Assembly (NCBI GenBank): GCA_001970955.1
Contig: MPUH01000038.1
Coordinates: forward strand, 79,547-143,546
Direction: 5' to 3'
DNA from: Stentor coeruleus
Lineage: Eukaryota > Ciliophora > Heterotrichea > Heterotrichida > Stentoridae
Length of the DNA stretch: 64,000 bases
The translations under genes and the position numbers were made by a program. Numbering within the stretch: position 1 is the stretch's first letter; every line of letters starts with the position of its first letter. The notes under the pieces are model-generated. The model did no database searches, was not told the origin of the DNA, and saw nothing but the letters and a program-made list of their open reading frames with translations. Positions 53,864 to 62,303 of the stretch are shown one piece after another.

Positions 53864-54034
53864 ATGGGATGTACAGGAATGAAGCATAAAAATTTTGAAA
53901 TTACTGAAACGAAAGCAAGTAATATGCAATTGATATCAAATTGCAAAGGTATTGGGGATAATAAACCACATGCTGCTTATAAGATTTCAATACATAGAGT
54001 TGAGTCTCCAAATACATTCTCAATCTACCGCTAG
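53864..54034 (+). CDS. MGC micro-protein 1 (56 residues), new family
   Basis: This is an ATG-to-TAG frame of 56 codons, first member of a three-gene tandem family. It begins MGCTGMKHK and ends AAYKISIHRVESPNTFSIYR. Gly2 and Cys3 form a classic dual myristoylation-palmitoylation site. The N-terminus (MGC, Lys7, Lys9) and the C-terminus (Y-K-I-x-I...V-E...F-S-I-Y-x-stop) are shared with the two frames downstream, while the middle is not. Conservation at both ends in three separate ORFs is strong evidence that they encode protein. The function is unknown; it would be a lipid-anchored peptide with a conserved C-terminal tail. Confidence 0.7.
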   Translation: MGCTGMKHKNFEITETKASNMQLISNCKGIGDNKPHAAYKISIHRVESPNTFSIYR

Positions 54035-55201
54035 GGATTGACTGTGCTTTTATAATAATAATTTTTAGATTTTTTAAGCTTTGAGGGTAAAATCAAAGAC
54101 AAATAATTGTTGTGAGCTAAAGATAAAAGCTAAATATAATAAAAACGCATTATATGTCGATTATATAACCTGCCATATCGTAAAGTATTAATATGGTTGA
54201 CCTGTTGAAAATATTATAATATAATTATAAAGGCATGTATATATAATTCCATTGATAAAGTTAGTTACCCACACATTGAAAATTTCAGTATAAATTTACT
54301 GAACAAATGCTTTAAAATATAATAAAACTATAAAATAATTTCTTACGGTTATTTGAATATTAGAATCAAATAGTTCTTATAATACTGAACATGAAAGATT
54401 ATATTAAGCTTATACAAATATTAAGCACAATCTTAAGCTAATATGATCATATTACGCTAGTATTTTATAAATATATTTGAATTTTTTCACCTTATAGCTG
54501 TAATCTCAAGAAAAAAAAATTTAATCTTTATAGTATAATTTCTAAGTACAAACGCATATATTTTACATTAAGATAGGTTATAGTAATTATAAAATATTGA
54601 ATTCAAAGCCAGAGTTTGAATTGTAACCAAAAAATAATCAAAAATATTATTACTTTAGAATAAAAATGTTTATCAAATACTCATAGAAACCTATTTTGTA
54701 TAATATTACTATTAAGATAAAAATTGCAATTCTATGCTTGTAATATATTCGTAGATTATATAGAAAGTAATATATTTTAAGATAGTTTTTTTGAAAACTT
54801 AGTTTAATCTTATAGGAAATTTATATATAAGATGAAGAAAGTGAATTAAAGAATTTACAAGATGATAATAAATAAATGATATAATATAAAAAACACTTAT
54901 AAAAATTTATAGTATTTAGCTTAGGAATCTTATGAAATTTTATGTTAAATTTGATTCTTTAAATATGTATAAGTAAATATATTTTGCTATATAATATACC
55001 CAGTATTATGTTAAGAGTATTTCTAGAATTGAAAGTTGCATAATGAGTATCATATTCTCCTCATAAAATTTACTTGACAAATTATACAAAGAAAGTGATT
55101 ATAGCTATAATTTAACTATATATCATATAAAATATCACTTTTCAATATAATAGTTATTGCATGATATTAAAAAAAGGAAGCAAAAAAATGATTATAATAA
55201 A
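54035..55201. other. Long AT-rich spacer inside the MGC cluster
   Basis: Nearly 1.2 kb of very AT-rich DNA without ORF, repeat or clear skew lies between MGC genes 1 and 2. I see nothing else in it. Confidence 0.5.
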
Positions 55202-55366
55202 ATGGGATGCATATCAACGAAGTCTAAGAAAATTAATGCAACAATGCTTCAAAGGACACCTTCTCTTATACAAGATTTCAACTCGGTTCCACAGACCATG
55301 CAGCGTAGGTATAAAATAAATATTGTTGAAGTTGAAGATTTAAGCAGGTATTCGATATATGAATAA
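55202..55366 (+). CDS. MGC micro-protein 2 (54 residues), new family
   Basis: This is a 54-residue ORF starting at the ATG of MGCISTKSKKINATML. The open frame extends 15 codons further upstream but without an ATG, and the shared MGC start settles the choice. The C-terminus RRYKINIVEVEDLSRYSIYE matches micro-protein 1 (Y-K-I, V-E, S-I-Y). The central TPSLI matches TPSVI in micro-protein 3. Gly2 and Cys3 predict dual acylation. It is basic near the N-terminus, which would help membrane binding. No family is known to me. Confidence 0.72.
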   Translation: MGCISTKSKKINATMLQRTPSLIQDFNSVPQTMQRRYKINIVEVEDLSRYSIYE

Positions 55367-56308
55367 TTAATGTAATATTGTGAATGCAAATCCATTATAT
55401 ACTTAGATATTATAAAGTTTAGATATTAAATTCAAAGCGATATTAAGTTCGTTAGATTTTAGCGTCTGTTATTAAATAAGATTTTATGTATTTCCTAACT
55501 GAATTTAAAAATGAAACTAGAAAGTAGTCTTAATGAATATTATTTAGAAGTCAATGAAGCAGTTTTTTCATAGATTTGTTTGTGATAGATAAGTTTATTA
55601 TTCTTAATAAGCTTCAATGCAATAGATAAGTTCTGATAATAAAATTACTTGAAAATACTCTGATAATTTTATTAATAATATCAATATAACTGAAATATTT
55701 TAACTTTAAATTTTGTATAATGCTTAAATACCAAGATCTTATTGCCTGTGCAATTATTTGTATTTTTCAGTTAATATATTTTCGTAAAGGTTTTGAAATA
55801 GACATTTGATGTTATTAGAAAATCATGTACCATATTTAAATAAAAATGAAATACCTGAGAAAGGTAAGTCTTCTAGATAATCTCTTCAAAGGGTATAAAC
55901 TAAAGTCTTATTTGATATAGACGCATATATTTATTCATTCACAACTCTCTTATATTTATTTTATGTCCATAAACAAAAAATACCCCTAACGATTTCCCCA
56001 TCAAAATTCTCGAGAACCTCCCTCCTCACATCAACAAAATCCTACCCATATCACCAAACAAACCATTTCCCACTCTTAATCCAAATTAATCTATGAAAAA
56101 ATCCTCGTTCAAATTAAATTCTTACTAAAATATGAGATAATGCATATGGATGAAAATTTTTAAAAGACCCAAAAAATATATCAACCAAAATCCTACATCA
56201 TCGAAATTTTCCCTATAACTTTTATTATCATATATGAATAATATCATATGGTTTATATAGTTAATGCTTAATTCAATTCTTTCAATTTAAATTACTAATA
56301 CTTAAATT
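55367..56308. other. Spacer inside the MGC cluster
   Basis: AT-rich DNA, turning C-rich and G-poor at about 55950-56220, fits upstream DNA of the plus-strand MGC gene 3. No other gene was seen. Confidence 0.5.
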
Positions 56309-56476
56309 ATGGGATGCATACCAATGAAGTCTAAAAGCCTTAGAACAAGGTCTATGAGTCAAACACCTTCAGTAATTTTTGAGCATGTAAATATCGATCT
56401 AGATAGGCCACGACACAATTATCATATAAATGTAGTTCTAGTAGACGAACCGAGTAACTTTTCCTTGTATGGCTGA
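56309..56476 (+). CDS. MGC micro-protein 3 (55 residues), new family
   Basis: This is an ATG-to-TGA frame of 55 codons: MGCIPMKSKSLRTRSM at the start and HNYHINVVLVDEPSNFSLYG at the end. It shares MGCI, Lys7, Ser8 and Lys9 with member 2 and the pattern Y-x-I-N...V-D/E...F/Y-S-I/L-Y one residue before the stop with both others. Gly2 and Cys3 should be acylated. A 67-codon minus-strand ORF at 56352-56555 overlaps it and is a shadow. The flanks show the usual C-rich 5' and G-rich 3' pattern, which supports a transcribed plus-strand gene. Confidence 0.72.
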   Translation: MGCIPMKSKSLRTRSMSQTPSVIFEHVNIDLDRPRHNYHINVVLVDEPSNFSLYG

Positions 56477-57401
56477 AATAGAAGATTAAGTCTATTAATA
56501 TAATTTTTCTATGCTTTAAAAGAGAGATTAGAAATAAAATTCCTTTAGGATTCACTCAGTGAATCGTTGCTTGATACTTATGTAAAAAACCATTAAAAAA
56601 TATTTAATTTTTATCGATTGGATTGTTTAGAGAAATTTAGGATGAATGAAATGATAGGGAAGAGGAATGGTTTTTTGATTGGGTTGCTGATTTCTAGAAG
56701 CTGGCTTTTTTATTTTTTTGTTGATTTTTTAATAAGGTGAAATTGTGATGATGATTCAGGTTTTGTGTTGGGGTAGGATTTAGTTTGGGTTTTTTTGATG
56801 GTTTGGGTGTTGAAATTTAAATTTTTGATATAGACTTTGGATATGGGGTTATAAGATGTTTTGAGAGAATAAATGGAAGATTGGGTGTTAGGGTATGGGA
56901 TAAGAAACTAATTTTAGTTATAATAGGAGGGAGATGATATATAAAGATTTAGTTTTATAAAAGGAGGGAGATGATATATAAAGATTTAGTTTTACGCTTA
57001 GTTGATTTAGGTTGCTTTTTTTTTTAGCTTTATTGCGCCCAAGATGCTTTTTACAAAGTTTGATCAACAGGGTTTAGAATAAAACTAAATAAAAGCATGA
57101 AGGAATTTTATTCAATATTAGCATTATCTTTTTATTGCAGAAATTAAATATTTCTAAGCACACCTTTCTCTCTATATAAGCCTATAAGACATTTATATAC
57201 TTAAACCCTAGTTCTAGAAATAATAAATCCCTTTTAAAATACTATCCTACCATATAATAGCTTTAAAAATTATTATTCCATTTATCATCACATTTGAATC
57301 ATAAAAAAATCATCATTTTAAACACAAAAATCACAAAATCTCCCATATACTAAAAAACCATTCAATATTCATTACAATAAAAACCTATAATATACGGGCA
57401 A
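56477..57401. other. Intergenic between convergent genes, with a 37-bp tandem repeat
   Basis: Bases 56580-56920 are strongly T/G-rich (3' flank of MGC gene 3). A 37-base unit is repeated at about 56925-56994. Bases 57150-57400 are C-containing and G-poor, the 3' flank of the minus-strand PP2C gene. No gene was seen. Confidence 0.55.
56925..56994. repeat. Tandem duplication, 37-bp unit, two copies
   Basis: The segment aggagggagatgatatataa plus agatttagtttta occurs twice with a 37-base offset and no N between the copies. It is probably a recent local duplication. Confidence 0.8.
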
Positions 57402-58544
57402 TTACACACTAACCTGTCCTAAAGGCACCCTATGAAAGTTTTCAAAGGCAATAAGCACAACAGTCAAATTATCTAAGCTCCTCTTACTCATAGCAGCCTT
57501 AATAACATTATTAACCCCATTTGCTGCTTGCATATGTGGATTCAAATCATCACAAGCAACATTTTTATTCCAAGATGACTGAATGATTTCTTTATTCGTC
57601 AATTTATCAAAAACCCCATCACTCCCAATAATAATAAAATCATACTCTGGGAGTATCTTAAACGCTTTAATCTCAGGAATTGCAATAATAACCTCAGGAT
57701 TTCCCCCAAGTTCAAGTGATTTAGCATATAAATCCCCAATAGTTCTACTAACTGATAATCTTCCTGGACTTGCCCTATAAGGTCCAGGTAATGATTGTCC
57801 AGTTGGCATAGTTATTGAACTTTGATATATTTTACCACCTCCATCAATAATTCTTTTCATTTCATTTTCATCAGAAGGTTTATGGTCTTTTGATAATGTA
57901 TACACTTTTCTTCCACTTTTTCCACTCATAATTGCCCTTGAATCACCTAAATTAGCCACATAACATATATCCCCAACGATTAATACTATTAAAGCACAAC
58001 TTCCTGATTTTTCCTTTTGGGCACTTGTATCAGCATTTGCTATAAAAATCTTCTCAGCTTGGCGAAACCCTTCCATTATTGCTTCTGAGGCGTTAAAAGG
58101 GAATCTGGGGTCTCTTATGATAAGCTGGTGGAGATTGTCTCTAAGAAAATCAGCGCATTTTGAACCACCATGGCCATCGTAAATCCCGAAAAACGAACAA
58201 AATGGCCACTTTTCTGAACTTCTGTGAGGAGGTTTCATGATATTCAAAATTATACTCACACGGTCTTCGTTATAATTTCTTACTAAACCTTGGTCTGTAA
58301 CTGCTGCAAAAGCTTTTACTATACCATTTTCTTTGTTTGAAGCTTTAACATTCAAACTCACATCTTTGTGAAAAAATCTTTTTTCACTGTTTCTTGATGA
58401 AAGCATGTTGACTGGAGAAGTTGTTTCTGATGCAAAATTTAACATCCGCTTTGTCTGGGGAGTACTTGGGTAAATATGTCCTTGAGGTTTACTACGGGGA
58501 TCTTCAAGATTTTCTTTTTGACTTGGTGAATTTAAATAAAACAT
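57402..58544 (-). CDS. PP2C-family Ser/Thr phosphatase
   Basis: The product is 380 residues in a single exon. All PPM motifs are present: LVRNYNEDR (Glu93, Asp94), FGIYDGHGG (Asp123), CYVANLGDSRAIMS, LSVSRTIGDLYAK, IIGSDGVFDKL and SLDNLTVVLIAFEN. This is a complete Mn/Mg-dependent catalytic core. The first 75 residues are Ser/Pro/Thr-rich and include STPQTKR and TSPVN, possible proline-directed phosphorylation sites. Unlike the other PP2C in this window it has no acylation signal. It lies between two lipid-anchored protein genes, but no functional link is shown by the sequence. Confidence 0.94.
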   Translation of the reverse strand: MFYLNSPSQKENLEDPRSKPQGHIYPSTPQTKRMLNFASETTSPVNMLSSRNSEKRFFHKDVSLNVKASNKENGIVKAFAAVTDQGLVRNYNEDRVSIILNIMKPPHRSSEKWPFCSFFGIYDGHGGSKCADFLRDNLHQLIIRDPRFPFNASEAIMEGFRQAEKIFIANADTSAQKEKSGSCALIVLIVGDICYVANLGDSRAIMSGKSGRKVYTLSKDHKPSDENEMKRIIDGGGKIYQSSITMPTGQSLPGPYRASPGRLSVSRTIGDLYAKSLELGGNPEVIIAIPEIKAFKILPEYDFIIIGSDGVFDKLTNKEIIQSSWNKNVACDDLNPHMQAANGVNNVIKAAMSKRSLDNLTVVLIAFENFHRVPLGQVSV

Positions 58545-58614
58545 TATGAAGTCGTTAATTTAACGATAATCTTCTGATAGGATCCTACAATTAAATTCTA
58601 AGCAAAATTAATTT

Positions 58615-59778
58615 TCAGTTAAACATAGCTATACGTTTCCCATCTTTCCACTCACCTTCCCTACTGACCCCAACAGCTGTTGAATACACACCTTTTCCAT
58701 GTTGTTTTCCTAAAGCCCACATTCCTTCATACTTCCTCCCATCAGGCCATATAAAAACTCCATATCCATGTTTTTTATCATCAATATACTCTCCTGAATA
58801 ACTTCTTCCATCACTCCAAGTAAAAAGCCCTTTACCATGCATTTTATTTTCCTTCCAATCTCCAATATATTTTCTCCCATCACTCCATAAATAAGTTCCT
58901 TTACCTTGAATATTATTAGCAAAAAACTCCCCTTCATACATACTCCCATCAGCCCATTCAAATTTCCCTCCTCCATGTTTTTGACCATTTTCATAAGTCC
59001 CTTGATATTTCGCCCCATCAGGCCATATTTCAACCCCTTTCCCATGTTGTTTATCATTTTCCCAATATCCATCATACTTAGCTCCATCAGTATGTATATA
59101 AATTCCTTTCCCATGAGCTTTATCATCTTTCCATCCACCTTCATAAACATCCCCATTTGCATGAATTAACCTTCCTTTACCATTAGCCTTATCATTTTCC
59201 CAATAACCTTCATAAGTTGACCCATCACTCCATAACTGAGTTCCTTTTCCATGTCTATGATTTTGATTATTCCATTCTCCAGTATAAATAGCTTCATTTT
59301 CCATACGAACTGGTCCTCGGGTAATAAGATTTTTTGCAGTAGCTTCTCGGAAAATAAACGGGCCGAGTTTAGTTTTTATAAGTTTTGTTGCAGTATTTGA
59401 ATAATCTGGGATTAAAGAAGCTGATAACTCATGGACTTCTTTTCTTATAGGAACTTCTGAGGATGAATTCCGACGATTTGGGGACTGTCGAGGTTTTTCT
59501 GAAGGGTTTGTTGAAGGTTTCTGGTTGAAATTATATGATTTGACAACATCTTTAGTTTTTTTACGTTCTAGATAACCTCTTAGTACGGATTGTAATAGGA
59601 TTATGTCTGTTAGTTCTACTCTTATGTCGACTGAACAATCTCGAGGATCGGTGTTGTTTTTGTAAGTACTTTCTAAGGATTTTCCCATGTTTTTCTCGAT
59701 TTCGATTACGTTTTTGTCAGTGTTGATTTGCTTATCTTCGCTTGTGCCCCCACTTAGACACGAACAATTATTGCCCAT
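58615..59778 (-). CDS. Acylated MORN-repeat protein 2 with IQ-like motif
   Basis: The product is 387 residues in a single exon. [11 protein letters not shown] gives Gly2 plus Cys5 and Cys7 for dual acylation. Residues about 58-72 ([17 protein letters not shown]) fit an IQ-type calmodulin or centrin site (LQxxxRGxxxRK). A disordered linker follows ([18 protein letters not shown]). Residues about 160-380 are ten MORN repeats with a 23-residue period ([40 protein letters not shown]). Its plan is that of the MORN gene at 52767, so the two are paralogues facing each other about 5 kb apart. A calcium-responsive membrane or cortex scaffold is the likely role. Other-frame ORFs inside it are repeat shadows. 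Confidence 0.93.
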   Translation of the reverse strand: MGNNCSCLSGGTSEDKQINTDKNVIEIEKNMGKSLESTYKNNTDPRDCSVDIRVELTDIILLQSVLRGYLERKKTKDVVKSYNFNQKPSTNPSEKPRQSPNRRNSSSEVPIRKEVHELSASLIPDYSNTATKLIKTKLGPFIFREATAKNLITRGPVRMENEAIYTGEWNNQNHRHGKGTQLWSDGSTYEGYWENDKANGKGRLIHANGDVYEGGWKDDKAHGKGIYIHTDGAKYDGYWENDKQHGKGVEIWPDGAKYQGTYENGQKHGGGKFEWADGSMYEGEFFANNIQGKGTYLWSDGRKYIGDWKENKMHGKGLFTWSDGRSYSGEYIDDKKHGYGVFIWPDGRKYEGMWALGKQHGKGVYSTAVGVSREGEWKDGKRIAMFN

Positions 59779-60383
59779 TTTTTGAGAGTTTTATTAAGAA
59801 TTTAAATTGATTTTTTGGATATGCTGGGGAATATGAGGAATAAAGAGAGGGATTTTGTTGTTGGATTATGAATTTTTAAAGAGATTTTTGGATTTTGAGG
59901 ATAGGATTGGGAGTGGAATTGGCTTAATGGAGAAAGGATTTAAGATATGAAAAAAAAATTATGGATTTTTAAATGGATTTAGAAAGGAGAATTTTGGTTT
60001 AGGGAGGAAGGAAAGAGATTTGATATTTGGGATAGGATTATGGGTTTAGGAATTGATTGAGAGGAAAATTAGGTGGAGATTTTAAGGTGAGATTTGGGTT
60101 TTGAGTTTTAGGTTTGAGAGTATTTTTTGTAGATAAAAAGTTTAAAGGAATTAATATAAGCAAGATATAAAGGATTGGATAAAATGAATGTCAAAAACTT
60201 CTAAAACTTTAAAAACTATCAATATCAATTCCAAGATACTCTTATAAACTCGACAATTTCTTTTCATAATCAACATAAACAATCATAATAATTTCTTTTC
60301 TTAAACTACATAAATTATTCCTAAAAGCATTCTTTATATAAATCAAACATAATATATAAGCATAATATAATAACATATTCTAA
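59779..60383. other. Divergent promoter region
   Basis: Bases 59790-60130 are G-rich on the plus strand, that is, C-rich upstream of the minus-strand MORN gene. Bases 60180-60383 are AT-rich with some C ahead of the next plus-strand gene. No ORF was seen. Confidence 0.55.
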
Positions 60384-61637
60384 ATGGAAAATCAGCCACT
60401 CCACCCTTCACATTTAAAGTCGACTGAGTCTGGATTATCATCAAAAGCATTTTCAAGAAAAGAAAAGCCTCTTCCAAAGCCAATATCAAAATCCAAATCT
60501 CAGTTGCGAGAAGTTCCATCCACAAGTTTTTCAAAATTAGACTCTGAAGTGCGGCTTACAGACTTATGCCCAGAAGATAAAGCTCGTATCGGCGAACTAG
60601 TTCGCCGCCTTGCTCTAGAAAAAAGTCAACGTGAAGATACAGAGTCATTCTATGAACAGAAAATCAAGTCTGGAGAAAGAGAAAAGCGTAAACTCGAGAA
60701 GGAAATCGAAAAAATCCGCGCTACCACTGAAGAGTATAAACATAAATATGAAAAATCAATGGAGATATTAGAAACTTATAAGCAATCGCAAATGAGAACA
60801 TCATGGGACAAACAGGTTTTTGAAAGCCCTTTAACCCAATCTAACATTATAAACTCATCGATGAGAGTGACCCCTGAACCTATACAAATGATAAGTGTTC
60901 CAATATCCCCAATAAGAGAAAAAGAGACTAATAACGCTTCAGTTCAAACTGTATGTGATAAAGAAATCCAAACTTCAGATGAACTTCTTCCTAAAAACTC
61001 TTATCAATCTTTCCCTATACCAAAAGATGAAATTCCTCAATCAGTTGCTGTAAAGGAAATAAAAAACTTAAAAGATGATCTTTTTTTACTATCAGAAAGT
61101 GTTAAAAACTGTAATATTAACTCCTTAAGGGCTTCTCAAAACCTAATGAGTAGAAAAGAAAGCGAAATACCAAAAGCTCTTGGAATTTATGAGTCTAAAA
61201 ATGAAGATGATAAAATGAAAAAACTCATAGAAAGAAGCCAAGCTAATATAAAAAAAGCTGAGGATTTAAAAAAAGGTCAGGAATTTGATATAAAAAGCCC
61301 AGTATTTGATAAACCAATGAGCATTAATATGTTTGAGCAAAGTTTTGCTGGAAAGGATGAGAGAAAGTTTAATGAAATACAAGAAAAAATAGAAAAACCT
61401 CAGAAAATAAAAATTGATAAAGATTTTTATGATGAGAATCTGTTTTTCTTGGTTGATGATCTTGAGAAACTTGAAGATGAACTTGGGGAACCAAAGATCC
61501 AGAGTGACTTTGAAGGAAGTTTAGATGCGAAATATTCTGATTTTAGCAGTTTTTCTTCTAAGTATGAACCTTCTGTTGATAGTGTTGAAGAATTAAGAGC
61601 AAGAGCGCTGAGGTTAAAGAATTCATTGAAATACTGA
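60384..61637 (+). CDS. Hinderin-like coiled-coil protein
   Basis: The product is 417 residues in a single exon. A Ser/Lys/Pro-rich N-terminus is followed by a conserved-looking block, LTDLCPEDKARIGELVRRLA (residues about 59-78), leading into a coiled coil to about residue 135. The same LxDLCxEDKxRIxxLIxxLA pattern opens the coiled coil of vertebrate hinderin (KIAA1328), a poorly understood protein. The remainder is disordered, with an acidic patch FLVDDLEKLEDELGE near residue 355 and a final helix EELRARALRLKNSLKY. The match to hinderin is from memory of the family and moderate. Confidence 0.78.
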   Translation: MENQPLHPSHLKSTESGLSSKAFSRKEKPLPKPISKSKSQLREVPSTSFSKLDSEVRLTDLCPEDKARIGELVRRLALEKSQREDTESFYEQKIKSGEREKRKLEKEIEKIRATTEEYKHKYEKSMEILETYKQSQMRTSWDKQVFESPLTQSNIINSSMRVTPEPIQMISVPISPIREKETNNASVQTVCDKEIQTSDELLPKNSYQSFPIPKDEIPQSVAVKEIKNLKDDLFLLSESVKNCNINSLRASQNLMSRKESEIPKALGIYESKNEDDKMKKLIERSQANIKKAEDLKKGQEFDIKSPVFDKPMSINMFEQSFAGKDERKFNEIQEKIEKPQKIKIDKDFYDENLFFLVDDLEKLEDELGEPKIQSDFEGSLDAKYSDFSSFSSKYEPSVDSVEELRARALRLKNSLKY

Positions 61638-62303
61638 TTAATAATTATTTTTTAATCTTTGGGTTAGTGGACCTTTGCAATTTTATTTGTAGGTTTTTGT
61701 GTTGTGGAATATATTATGTTATGATTTATGTAATGAGGGTTATGATTTATGATATTTATAATTTGTATATTTAATATATTTTATTGTGGAATTTTGTATT
61801 TGTAACTAAGTGCCTTTCTTCCTTAAAGTAGAAAAAAAATATGTCTTTAGCAATTTAGGAGATGGTGTTTCGATAAAACTGCTTAACACCTGAACAAGGA
61901 GTGAGTCCAATCTAATTGCTCAGCGTTGAGCAAGTGGTTAGAGAATGCACCGCTCATAAGTGCAGAATCCAGCCTTGGTATGCATAGGACTGTTTCTTCT
62001 TTTCTTCTTCTTCCCTAAAGTAAACTACTTTTAAAAATAAATTAGAATTTTAGCACATATTATAATTTTTATTGTATTGAAATACAAATAATTAAGAATT
62101 CTCACTAAAAGTTTGTAAATAAGTTGATTTAACCTAAAATCATTATAATCTTATCTTTTACTCTTAAAAACATTAGAGTTCCGGATCTGTTTTTTTAAGC
62201 AATAAAATTTTTAGAAGATAGGCTTATATGCTAAGTGAATTTCTTTGATTTCAGAAATAATTTTTATTATATTCTTCGTTTGCAAATTATTGATAATAAA
62301 GAT
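61638..62303. other. Intergenic, with a structured tRNA-like element
   Basis: A G-rich 3' flank follows the hinderin-like gene to about 61800. A G/C-richer, hairpin-forming stretch lies at 61864-61991 (separate entry). From about 62040 the DNA aligns with the DNA upstream of the pseudokinase relic at 31119, so it belongs to the duplicated pseudokinase unit. Confidence 0.5.
61864..61991 (+). ncRNA. Possible structured RNA or degenerate tRNA
   Basis: Several short stems stand out in otherwise AT-rich DNA: GGTGTT/AACACC (61864-61890), an outer AGTCC/GGACT (61904-61908 with 61987-61991), GCTCA/TGAGC with a 4-nt loop (61918-61931), and GCAC/GTGC around CGCTCATAA (61947-61963). gagcaagtggttagag resembles a tRNA D-arm/A box, and CTCATAA would present a CAT (Met) anticodon. 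A normal T-arm (GGTTCGANTCC) is missing and the arms do not form a regular cloverleaf. It may be a decayed tRNA or an unrelated structured RNA. Strand is assumed from the tRNA resemblance. Confidence 0.25.

Noticed and set aside
56352-56555. 67-codon minus-strand ORF
   Set aside because: It overlaps MGC micro-protein 3 on the other strand, and the plus frame is supported by two paralogues.
58710-59162. 150-codon and other Met/Gly-rich frames inside both MORN genes
   Set aside because: The 69-base MORN period keeps alternative frames open, and the translated frames have no meaning of their own.
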